From Desulfobacterium sp. (GTDB taxonomy: Bacteria > Desulfobacterota > Desulfobacteria > Desulfobacterales > Desulfobacteraceae): a DNA stretch of 64,000 nt. Of the stretch, positions 57,053 to 64,000 are shown one piece after another. Position 1 is the stretch's first letter, and each line of letters starts with the position of its first letter. The notes under the pieces were generated by a model. The model saw only the letters and a program-made list of their open reading frames with translations, searched no databases and was not told the DNA's origin. The position numbers and the translations under genes were made by a program. The stretch lies in contig JAQYWC010000069.1 of NCBI GenBank assembly GCA_030145245.1, forward strand, positions 90,643 through 154,642. The letters run 5' to 3'.

Positions 57053-57802
57053 GTGAAGGTACTGGTTTGTATTGATGATACCGATAATCTTGAGACCATC
57101 GGAACGGGAAAGCTTTCCCAGACCATGGCAGAAATAATAGAAGAGAAACAGTGGGGAAGCTGTTCCGCCGTTTCCAGGCACCAGTTGTTTGTGCACGACG
57201 ATATTCCCTACACCTCCCACAACAGCTCCATGTGCTTTGGGATCGATTTTACCGGGGACCTTGCCGGGCTGATCGATTTTGGCGCAGGATTCCTTGAAGA
57301 GCGGTCGGCAGAAGGATCCGATCCCGGGTTCTGCGTGGTTCCCCTGGACAACGGCGTTGACAGGGACGCATTGAAGGACTTTGGCCGCAGGGCCAAGTGT
57401 GAGGTGCTTTCAAAGGCCCTTGCCTATGATCTTGCAAAGGAGCTTGGGGTTCATCTTTCCGAACACGGCGGCACCGGCGACGGTGTGGTGGGCGCCATTG
57501 CCGGCATCGGCCTCAGGCTTTCCGGCAATGACGGACGGTTCAGGGGGTGGGCCCATTTCGGACCCACAGGCACCCTGACAACGGTTGAGACCCTTTGCAC
57601 CGAGGAATATATTGACGGGGTCAAGACCGTTGACGGCGAACTGCTTGCGCCTGACACCGGGATCTGGCTTGCAGCGGAAAAGGTTAAGACCATGTTCTCA
57701 AACAACCAGCGGGTGGTCATGGTCACAAGGACCGATGCAGACCAGGGCGCTGACAAGGCCCTGTGGCGCACCCTGACCAAGCCGGAGATAAGGCAATACT
57801 GA
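57053..57802 (+). CDS. TiaS-like N-terminal domain protein (DDTD motif)
   Basis: 249 residues. The N-terminus VLVCIDDTDNLETIGTGKLSQTM matches the ATP-binding DDTD motif of TiaS, the archaeal tRNA-Ile2 agmatidine synthetase, followed by SRHQLFVHDDIPYTSHNSSMCF and HGGTGDGVVGAIAGIGLRLSG. The C-terminal domains of TiaS (OB, Zn ribbon) are absent. In bacteria such proteins occur beside Mo/W transporters; function unknown. GTG 57053 has GGGAGG 4 nt upstream, making it better than ATG 57041. Overlaps the permease gene by 40 bp. Confidence 0.75.
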   Translation: MKVLVCIDDTDNLETIGTGKLSQTMAEIIEEKQWGSCSAVSRHQLFVHDDIPYTSHNSSMCFGIDFTGDLAGLIDFGAGFLEERSAEGSDPGFCVVPLDNGVDRDALKDFGRRAKCEVLSKALAYDLAKELGVHLSEHGGTGDGVVGAIAGIGLRLSGNDGRFRGWAHFGPTGTLTTVETLCTEEYIDGVKTVDGELLAPDTGIWLAAEKVKTMFSNNQRVVMVTRTDADQGADKALWRTLTKPEIRQY

Positions 57803-58599
57803 TTCCTTTTTCAAAAGCAAAAAGGCCCGATCTCTTCTGGCACTGTTTCGCGTTATTGAGTCTTCCCCTGATCTTTCTCATCATCTTTCCCCTGGGGAAA
57901 ATGCTGCTCATGCCGGAGTTTTCGGACCTCATGTCAGCCCTGAAAGAGCGGGTGGTGCTCGAGGCCCTGGGCCGGTCCCTGTTTACTGCTCTTGCTGCCA
58001 CCGCTGTCGCCATGGTGTTCGGCACTCCCCTTGCCTATATCATGGCCAGGAAAAACTTTTTTGGCAAAAAGGTGATCGAGGGGCTCATCGATCTTCCCAT
58101 CATGATTCCCCATCCGGTGATCGGCATCGCCATCCTGAGCCTCTTTGGCAGGAACTCCATCCTGGGCAGGATGCTTGACCGGGTGGGCGTCGAGATCATG
58201 GGATCCCTGACCGGCATCGTCATCGTCCTCGTGTTTGTGGGGGCACCCTTTTACGTGAACACGGTCAAGGCGGGATTTGAAAGCGTTCCCATCCGCCTTG
58301 AAAAGGCCTCCCGGACCCTTGGGGCCGGCATGACATCCACCTTTTTCCGGGTCACCTTTCCCATTGTCTGGCGCAACATTGTTTTGGGGGCAGTGATGTG
58401 CACCGCCCGGGCCATCAGCGAGTTCGGTGCCGTGATCATCGTGGCCTACCATCCCATGACCGCCCCGGTGCTGATCTATGAGCGGTTCACCGCCTACGGC
58501 CTGAAGTACTCCCAGTGCGTCGCCTTCTGGCTCATCGCCATCTCCCTTCTGCTGTTTGTCATGATGCGGCTCTTTTCCAGGCCAAGGAGAATTCAATGA
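57763..58599 (+). CDS. Tungstate/molybdate ABC transporter permease
   Basis: 278 residues with six membrane helices, among them LFWHCFALLSLPLIFLIIFPLG, FTALAATAVAMVFGTPLAYIMA, LPIMIPHPVIGIAILSLFG and GIVIVLVFVGAPFYVNTV. The EAA loop is EKASRTLGAGMTSTFFRVTFPIVW, fitting ModB/WtpB/TupB-type permeases. The GTG start overlaps the TiaS-like gene by 40 bp; a slightly later non-ATG start is possible, since the first hydrophobic helix begins near residue 24. Joined to the ATPase gene by ATGA. Confidence 0.87.
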   Translation: MAHPDQAGDKAILIPFSKAKRPDLFWHCFALLSLPLIFLIIFPLGKMLLMPEFSDLMSALKERVVLEALGRSLFTALAATAVAMVFGTPLAYIMARKNFFGKKVIEGLIDLPIMIPHPVIGIAILSLFGRNSILGRMLDRVGVEIMGSLTGIVIVLVFVGAPFYVNTVKAGFESVPIRLEKASRTLGAGMTSTFFRVTFPIVWRNIVLGAVMCTARAISEFGAVIIVAYHPMTAPVLIYERFTAYGLKYSQCVAFWLIAISLLLFVMMRLFSRPRRIQ

Positions 58600-59630
58600 T
58601 TGAGGTCAACGACCTGACCATCCATCTGCCGGGGTTCAGCCTGAAATCCGCGAACCTCAAGGTGGAGGACCACGATTTCTTCGCCCTGATCGGTCCCACG
58701 GGTTCTGGAAAATCCCTGCTCCTCGAGGCGATCATGGGCCTTCTTCCCGTGGACAGGGGAACCATCCGTCTCAACGGCCGGGACATCACCGCAACCCCCC
58801 CGGAAGAGCGGGGCCTTGGCATTGTCTACCAGGACTATGCCCTGTTTCCCCACCTGGATGTCAAAGCAAACATCCTCTTTGGGGTGCGCTACCACGCCAT
58901 CCCGGAAAAGGAGAGTCAAGAGCGGTTCCGGTTCCTGGTGGACACCATGAATCTCGGCCATCTTTTAACCCGGCATCCCGTCACCCTGAGCGGCGGGGAA
59001 AAGCAGCGGGTGGCCCTTTCCCGGGCCCTGATCCTCAACCCCGGGGTGCTCCTCCTTGATGAGCCCCTGTCAGCACTTGATCCCATGCTCCAGGACGATC
59101 TCAAGAATCTTTTGAAATCCCTCCACCAGGAGCTTGGCACCACCTTTGTCATGGTTTCCCACGATTTTTCAGACGTGCTCTTCCTGGCCAACCGGGGCGC
59201 CATCATCCACAAGGGCGAAATCAAGCAGGCAGGCACGATCCAGGAGCTGTTCGAACAGCCGGGCTCTCCGTTTGCAGCCCAGTTCGTGGGCATGAAGAAC
59301 GTCTTTTCCATCACGCCCTGTAACGGCTCCGCTGTCACGCTCAACGGCCTTGACATCCAGCTTGATCATCCTGTAACAGGCCATGATCATCTTGCCCTGC
59401 GCCCTGAAGAGATCGTCTGCGACCCCAATGGCAGCGCAAGCGGGGCGAACCGCTTTGCCGGGACAATCAAAAAACTTGTGAACCGGGGGTTCTATTACGA
59501 TGTCTTCATCCGGGTGCAGGAGGTGGAATTCATGGCCCAGTGGACCCGCCGGGAGATCGTCAAAAACAGGCTTGAACCCGGAACCGAGACCCGGATCGCA
59601 ATTCCCCGAAACAGCCTGCACACCTTTTAA
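58596..59630 (+). CDS. Tungstate/molybdate ABC transporter ATP-binding protein
   Basis: 344 residues. Walker A LIGPTGSGKSLLLE, Q-loop YQDYALFPHLDV, signature LSGGEKQRVALSRAL, Walker B VLLLDEPLSALDP, H-loop VSHDFSD. The C-terminal 110 residues form a TOBE-like domain (LDIQLDHPVTGHDHLALRPEEIV). ATG 58596 overlaps the permease stop (ATGA) with GGAG upstream; the open frame to 58515 would lie within the permease. Confidence 0.92.
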   Translation: MIEVNDLTIHLPGFSLKSANLKVEDHDFFALIGPTGSGKSLLLEAIMGLLPVDRGTIRLNGRDITATPPEERGLGIVYQDYALFPHLDVKANILFGVRYHAIPEKESQERFRFLVDTMNLGHLLTRHPVTLSGGEKQRVALSRALILNPGVLLLDEPLSALDPMLQDDLKNLLKSLHQELGTTFVMVSHDFSDVLFLANRGAIIHKGEIKQAGTIQELFEQPGSPFAAQFVGMKNVFSITPCNGSAVTLNGLDIQLDHPVTGHDHLALRPEEIVCDPNGSASGANRFAGTIKKLVNRGFYYDVFIRVQEVEFMAQWTRREIVKNRLEPGTETRIAIPRNSLHTF

Positions 59631-59822
59631 CACTGTTTTTCCTTGACGAACCAATGGTAATTTGCCATGCATTTATGAGCCTTATCATAAAAAACAAACC
59701 TGAAAATATCAGATATTTGAATATTGCAGTTGTCCTGTTTCCCTGATTCGAATCGTTAAGACCGGACACGGGGGCGCAGCCACAGTTCAACATAATTAAC
59801 TTTCAACCAAGGAGAAAGAGTT

Positions 59823-59927
59823 ATGGGTGAAAAGGGGAAAAGAGACAAAGGCAAAAAGGATCAGTTGAAAAAGCCCCAGCTGGATATAAAGGAAAAACGC
59901 AAACTGAAAAAAGAAAAGAAGAAATAA
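59823..59927 (+). CDS. 34-residue Lys-rich miniprotein
   Basis: Sequence MGEKGKRDKGKKDQLKKPQ followed by LDIKEKRKLKKEKKK; about half the residues are Lys or Arg. AAGGAG lies 8 nt before the ATG, so it looks translated. Its shape recalls short proteobacterial proteins of unknown function with a conserved K-E-K-R-x-x-K-K-x-K end. It stands 67 bp upstream of the LysE gene. Confidence 0.6.
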   Translation: MGEKGKRDKGKKDQLKKPQLDIKEKRKLKKEKKK

Positions 59928-59994
59928 ATGCCCAGTGCTGTCCGGGGGCTTTCTTCACATCACAAGCCCCCGCAACACCCCATAGGATTGGAAA

Positions 59995-60627
59995 ATGACG
60001 ATTCAATCATGGCTCATCTATCTGACGTTAGTAATCATCGCAACCTCAACACCCGGACCTGCGGTTTTTTTCATCATGACAAATTCCACCCTGCATGGGT
60101 GGCGAAAAGCCGTATTCGCAGCTCTTGGTAATATCGTCGGCCTGTTTTGCCTTGGCACCATCGCTGTTACAGGATTGGGAACAATTCTCAAAACCTCAGA
60201 AATCATATTCAATATGATCAAATATGCCGGAGCAGCCTATCTGATCTATCTGGGTCTTAAGCGGATTCTTCAAAAAAGTTCGGATTTCTCCACACTGAAA
60301 GACCAATTGGTTACCAGGGATGTTGCATCCCAAAAAATATTTTTCCAGGCCCTGGGTGTTGCACTGAGCAATCCAAAGGCGATCGTATTCCTCACCGCCC
60401 TGTTTCCGCAGTTTGTAGAGACCAACCAACCATTAATGCCACAGTTCTCCATGCTGATTGCGGTATTGATGCTTTTTTCATTCTCGTTTTTGATGTTCTA
60501 CGCCCTGTTGGCCCACAAGGCAAAATACTGGCTCACCAAACCCAACAGAGTCAGCGTGTTCAATCGAACAAGCGGGTCAATTTTCATTGGCTTTGGTGTT
60601 CTTTTGGCGACATCCTCAAATAAATAA
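59995..60627 (+). CDS. LysE/RhtB-family exporter
   Basis: 210 residues, six membrane helices. IATSTPGPAVFFIMTNSTLHGWRKAVFAALGNIVGLF carries the STPGP motif of the family; later GAAYLIYLGLKRIL and GVALSNPKAIVFLTALFPQFVETN are typical. Probably exports an amino acid or homoserine-lactone-like compound. Distant paralogue of 39819-40445. AT content is higher than in the Mo/W operon. Confidence 0.88.
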   Translation: MTIQSWLIYLTLVIIATSTPGPAVFFIMTNSTLHGWRKAVFAALGNIVGLFCLGTIAVTGLGTILKTSEIIFNMIKYAGAAYLIYLGLKRILQKSSDFSTLKDQLVTRDVASQKIFFQALGVALSNPKAIVFLTALFPQFVETNQPLMPQFSMLIAVLMLFSFSFLMFYALLAHKAKYWLTKPNRVSVFNRTSGSIFIGFGVLLATSSNK

Positions 60628-60640
60628 ATAATCGGAGGAA

Positions 60641-63082
60641 TTACTCCTCAACCCCGGTCTTGCCGAAATCCCGGGCGAATTCCTCCAGTGTAATATCCGT
60701 TCCGCCTTTGGCAAAGGCCGCAAGGTCAGATCCGTCCACATCCCCGTCCCTGTCAATATCGGCTGAAAGCAAAGAGTCGGCCCCGTAGATATCATCTAAA
60801 TCCGGCATTGAAGCTCCTAAATACTCCCATATATATTTTGTCAGGGTTTGACCTTCCCGGCAAAATCCCCGTTTTCCGATGATGGGCGGCAATATGCCGG
60901 CAGGATCGGAATAATTGAAGGTCTGTGCTTTTTCTCTTATCAGATCCTGGTTTGGAAACGGCCAGAGCCGGGTAATTCCCTGTCCGTTTTTACCATCCTG
61001 CAGCTGATCATATCCATCCTGGCCCCATAGGGTGCCGGATTTTCCATATTGATACAATACCTGGGCGCCCACCCGTAAATTTCCATTACCGGCGGTATTC
61101 AACGGGTTGTCATCTTCCATAAGTGTCAGGTATTGATTTGTAAATGGATGGTCAAGTCGGTTTGTAACCGTGTCAACCCGGACACCGCCATAGGTTGCAG
61201 GTACTTTAATCAGTGGGTATTCCGAAGAAAAACCTGTGATATTGATGGTGTTCAAGATCTCAAAACTCCGGAACATGTTACCTTTGCTGATATGATGTAT
61301 GACGCAATTTGTCATTCCGTTATAGGCACCTGTCCCGGAAAATCTCCCGCTATAGGGATGAAATGAAACGTCGTCGTCATGGGGAGCAATTTCTCCGAAT
61401 GTACTTTGATCGAAACTGCACCATCCTTCCGAACCGGTAAGTGAGGTCGGACTTAATGTATGAATCTGGCCGTAGATGCCCATCAGCGCAAGTAAATTGT
61501 ATCTTTGGATATGTTTTACCTCAACATCAGTGGGCCCAGGCGTCACTGCCAGGGACCCATCCGGGTTCCTTGTAATAATTCCGGCAGCGGTTAATCGGTT
61601 TAACTTATCGTTTGCTTCATCTGCTCCACTGAAATCAAGATCTGAAAAACCATCCTTTTGGCAAAATGAAATATCTTTTCTCATCAACTCAAACGAATCG
61701 GCAAATGCCGTTCCAATTTTTCTGATAAGTGAGAGCCGCGCCATTCTTTCATTGAACGTTCCGGCATATATGTTTGTCGGCCATGTCTTAAAGGGAAAAG
61801 TATAAATGGTTCCATCATAGGGCTGGCTTACACTCCCCAGTATCAATTCATCCAGCAGTTCCTTATCAACAAAAATATCCCTTAAAATCCGGGCTTGAAA
61901 ATTGCTCTCATCCGTATCCCTGATTGTCTCAAGCAACCCATTCCATTCAGCATTGGAATAGCAGAGGTCTTCACGGCTGATTATATTTCTCACGGATTTT
62001 GTCGGCGGCAGGGACAGATCCCAACCAATGCAATTTGTAAACTGGCTGAAATTTCTGTAATCATAGGGGATGCCGTCATGTTCACCGACGCCGGCACCCC
62101 GGTCTGATGTTGAAAACCGCTGGGTGTTATTCAGTGCAATACAATTATTGAATCTGTTTGGCCCATAGCTGGTTGAATCATACCTGGGTGATGTGCCGGG
62201 GTTGGGAAAAGCCCCCTGGGTGCCGGTATACTCTCCCATGTATTCCCAGCCTGTATCGCCATCTATTACAATACAATTTTGGATCTCATTGTTGGCGCAG
62301 GAGTAATTGGTCAGAGCGCCGCACTGGGCATTATCCGTGGAGGATGATCTGTCATACCGGATCACGCAGTTCCGCCATATGCAATGATCGGTGTGGGTTG
62401 CCTGCATAACATAATAGCCGGTATTGCCCCAGGCATAGCAGCCTTCAAATAAACAGTATGACGCATATGCCATGCCCATGAGTGAGTTCCCGGAGTAGAT
62501 ATCCGGGCTGCCGGTGGCACCGCAATTTATGATTTTTACATATTTTGAATTGCGCACGGAAATAGCGATTGTTTTTGCATTGATAAATAGCAATCCCCTT
62601 AAACAGACATAGTTATTGGGATACCTGCAGCTGTCACCAGGTGCCTGCCCGTCGATGGTTTCTCTTCCCTTTAACTCATACCCAAACCCATCTATAACTA
62701 CCTTGCCGTCATGTTCAGCCCGAATGGTTGTGTAGAGATCATCCGCCGTGCCGTCGATTCCATCAGGCCCATTGTTGCCGCAGGGTAAATATGAGAACCT
62801 ATCTATCCTGTACCGCTTATCATTGGAATTTGATCTCGTATAACTGCCATCGGCAATAATCAGGGTGTCTCCCGGAGCCATGACCGGCTCGGTTTCTGAG
62901 CCTATGGCATGCTGTATCGTCAAAAAAGGAGTTTCTTTTGACAAACCGTCATTGCTGTCATCGCCAATTCCCCACCCGGGATTCTGTTGGGAATTGTTTG
63001 TCACATAATAGCTTGAAGCCAGGGTGCTGGATGCAGCTGAAAAGTAAAGCAGAATGATCGTTAAACTCAAAAAACGTTTCAT
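60641..63082 (-). CDS. Secreted beta-helix-type protein with C-terminal dockerin-like tail
   Basis: 813 residues. A signal peptide (about 1-23) precedes SYYVTNNSQQNPGWG; the next segment, GDDSNDGLSKETPFLTIQHAI...PGDTLIIADGSY, is the usual opening of DUF1565/right-handed beta-helix proteins. Repeated short strands with NCIVIDG, NCVIRYD and FNNCIALNN follow to about residue 350. The C-terminus LSADIDRDGDVDGSDLAAFAKGGTDITLEEFARDFG is a dockerin-type calcium segment. It may act on polysaccharide or be a surface protein; no enzyme motif is clear. Base composition is more AT-rich than the genes before 59.6 kb. Confidence 0.7.
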   Translation of the reverse strand: MKRFLSLTIILLYFSAASSTLASSYYVTNNSQQNPGWGIGDDSNDGLSKETPFLTIQHAIGSETEPVMAPGDTLIIADGSYTRSNSNDKRYRIDRFSYLPCGNNGPDGIDGTADDLYTTIRAEHDGKVVIDGFGYELKGRETIDGQAPGDSCRYPNNYVCLRGLLFINAKTIAISVRNSKYVKIINCGATGSPDIYSGNSLMGMAYASYCLFEGCYAWGNTGYYVMQATHTDHCIWRNCVIRYDRSSSTDNAQCGALTNYSCANNEIQNCIVIDGDTGWEYMGEYTGTQGAFPNPGTSPRYDSTSYGPNRFNNCIALNNTQRFSTSDRGAGVGEHDGIPYDYRNFSQFTNCIGWDLSLPPTKSVRNIISREDLCYSNAEWNGLLETIRDTDESNFQARILRDIFVDKELLDELILGSVSQPYDGTIYTFPFKTWPTNIYAGTFNERMARLSLIRKIGTAFADSFELMRKDISFCQKDGFSDLDFSGADEANDKLNRLTAAGIITRNPDGSLAVTPGPTDVEVKHIQRYNLLALMGIYGQIHTLSPTSLTGSEGWCSFDQSTFGEIAPHDDDVSFHPYSGRFSGTGAYNGMTNCVIHHISKGNMFRSFEILNTINITGFSSEYPLIKVPATYGGVRVDTVTNRLDHPFTNQYLTLMEDDNPLNTAGNGNLRVGAQVLYQYGKSGTLWGQDGYDQLQDGKNGQGITRLWPFPNQDLIREKAQTFNYSDPAGILPPIIGKRGFCREGQTLTKYIWEYLGASMPDLDDIYGADSLLSADIDRDGDVDGSDLAAFAKGGTDITLEEFARDFGKTGVEE

Positions 63083-63333
63083 AACTTTTCCTTTACGGTT
63101 TAAAGCCTGTCAGTTTCAAGTTAACGGATGTTTATCTGACCACCGTTATAAAAACCTGTCAAGAATAATTTCAAGGACCTGCCTCAATTTCAAATTACTT
63201 GGGCTGGTATGATACCTTAGTCTTTTGGGGCCTTGCTGGAGACGTCATCAACGGGAGCTTAAATACCTTGATTTTTTGATCTCAAATTATTAGAGATTAA
63301 GATCTCTTACAATTTGCAATCGGAGAAAACACC

Positions 63334-64000
63334 ATGAGAAAAATCCTGATCATTGCGATATCGGTTTTGTGTAGTGCTGTTTCTGTCTGGAGTTTAAGTC
63401 TTCAGGAGACTAAAGACTTAGCAGAACAGGGAGATCTTAATGCTCAATGCAATATTGGGTTGATGTATGTCAGCGGTAAAGGTGTGCCAAAGGATTACAA
63501 GATAGCTTTTCATTGGTTTAAGAAAGCCGCGGAACAGGACAATGCTAAGGCTCAATTCAGACTTGGGTGGCTATATGACAAAGGTAAAGGCGTACCACAG
63601 GATAACAAGCAAGCTCTCCATTGGTTTAAGAAAGCCGCAGAACAGGGCGATGCAATTGCTCAATTCAGACTTGGGTGGATATATTACAAAGGTAAAGGCG
63701 TACCCCAGGATTACAAGCAAGCTCTCCATTGGTTTAAGAAAGCAGCAGAGCAGGGCAATGTTACTGCTCAATGCAATCTTGGGGTGATGTATATCATCGG
63801 AGAAGGCGTGTCACAGGATAACAAGCAAGCTCTCCATTGGTATAAGAAGGCCGCAGAACAGGGCCATGGTAAGGCGCAATTCAATCTTGGGATGATATAT
63901 AACAACGGTAAAATCGCGTCACAGGATTACAGGCAAGCTTTTTACTGGTATACGAAAGCTGCGGAACAGGGCTATGCGAATGCTCAATGCAATCTTGGGA
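63334..64000 (+). CDS. Sel1-repeat protein, 3' end outside window
   Basis: 222 codons are present. A signal peptide (KILIIAISVLCSAVSVWS) is followed by 36-residue Sel1-like repeats at exact 108-bp spacing (units begin near 63421, 63529, 63637, 63745, 63853 and 63961). Each follows AEQGxxxAQxxLGxxYxxGxGVxQDxKQALHWFKKA. Periplasmic or surface-exposed adaptor protein; binding partner unknown. GGAG precedes the ATG by 9 nt. Adjacent repeat units are very alike at the DNA level. Confidence 0.88.
   Translation, partial: MRKILIIAISVLCSAVSVWSLSLQETKDLAEQGDLNAQCNIGLMYVSGKGVPKDYKIAFHWFKKAAEQDNAKAQFRLGWLYDKGKGVPQDNKQALHWFKKAAEQGDAIAQFRLGWIYYKGKGVPQDYKQALHWFKKAAEQGNVTAQCNLGVMYIIGEGVSQDNKQALHWYKKAAEQGHGKAQFNLGMIYNNGKIASQDYRQAFYWYTKAAEQGYANAQCNLG

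Noticed and set aside
63421..64000. Regular 108-bp repeats as a possible CRISPR array
   Set aside because: The repeats are in frame and encode Sel1 units; there are no unique spacers.

Overview
The window looks like chromosomal DNA of an anaerobic, sulfate-reducing Desulfobacteraceae-type bacterium. The grounds are a DsrC-family protein, a persulfide/CoA-disulfide reductase-rhodanese fusion with a TusA-like partner, a molybdate/tungstate uptake and storage locus, many sigma-54 and HDOD type regulators, and a choline-cleaving microcompartment locus whose CutC matches the Desulfovibrio enzyme in length and active-site numbering. The species call is inference; no rRNA is present.

Layout. 1-1.3 kb: 5' part of an acyl-CoA synthetase (minus), then tRNA-Gly(GCC). 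1.7-4.1 kb: OleD-like reductase and a YihY/BrkB membrane protein. 4.1-5.9 kb: HDOD protein, nitroreductase and FxsA (minus). 6.2-9.9 kb: a sulfur-redox module (FAD reductase-rhodanese and TusA-like protein, minus) preceded by a near-perfect sigma-54 promoter and divergent from a PAS-AAA-Fis activator. 10-15.5 kb: lactonase-like protein, DsrC paralogue without redox cysteines, small membrane protein, Slp lipoprotein, DNA polymerase II.

15.7-31.1 kb (all minus) is a glycyl-radical microcompartment (GRM) for choline: CutD, CutC, two aldehyde dehydrogenases (one lacking the catalytic Cys), five BMC-H and one BMC-T shell proteins, PduS-like Fe-S/flavin protein, split EutQ, PduL, EutT-like protein, flavoprotein, and a DMT-type permease with a small winged-helix-like partner. 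The locus is three successive operons. Each starts at the same unusual promoter: TTGACA/T and TAT-GAT/GCT separated by 19-20 bp with a CCCCTTAGGGG dyad in the spacer, the layout used by MerR-family activators. A MerR regulator is encoded divergently at 31.7 kb. Choline would be split by CutC to trimethylamine and acetaldehyde; acetaldehyde goes to acetyl-CoA and acetyl phosphate inside the shell, and electrons could leave through PduS/BMC-T. No BMC-P vertex gene and no alcohol dehydrogenase are visible in the locus.

32.7-37.4 kb: FecCD-type ABC importer interleaved with two methyltransferases, behind a Fur-like box and an attenuator-like terminator. 37.6-41.4 kb: YuxH-type EAL-HDOD protein, S4 protein, DUF2284, LysE, amidohydrolase. 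41.4-44.4 kb: five hsp20 genes formed by segmental duplication, with an amidohydrolase remnant and one frameshifted hsp20. 44.6-51.2 kb: EF-hand protein, small RHH-like regulator, Gld-type ABC system. 51.2-54 kb: PlsC flanked by two copies of a 71-bp inverted-repeat element, then a long-chain acyl-CoA synthetase. 54.2-59.6 kb: Mo/W binding protein, MoSto-like storage protein, PadR regulator, TiaS-like protein, permease and ATPase. 59.8-64 kb: Lys-rich miniprotein, LysE, a secreted dockerin-tailed beta-helix protein and a truncated Sel1-repeat protein.
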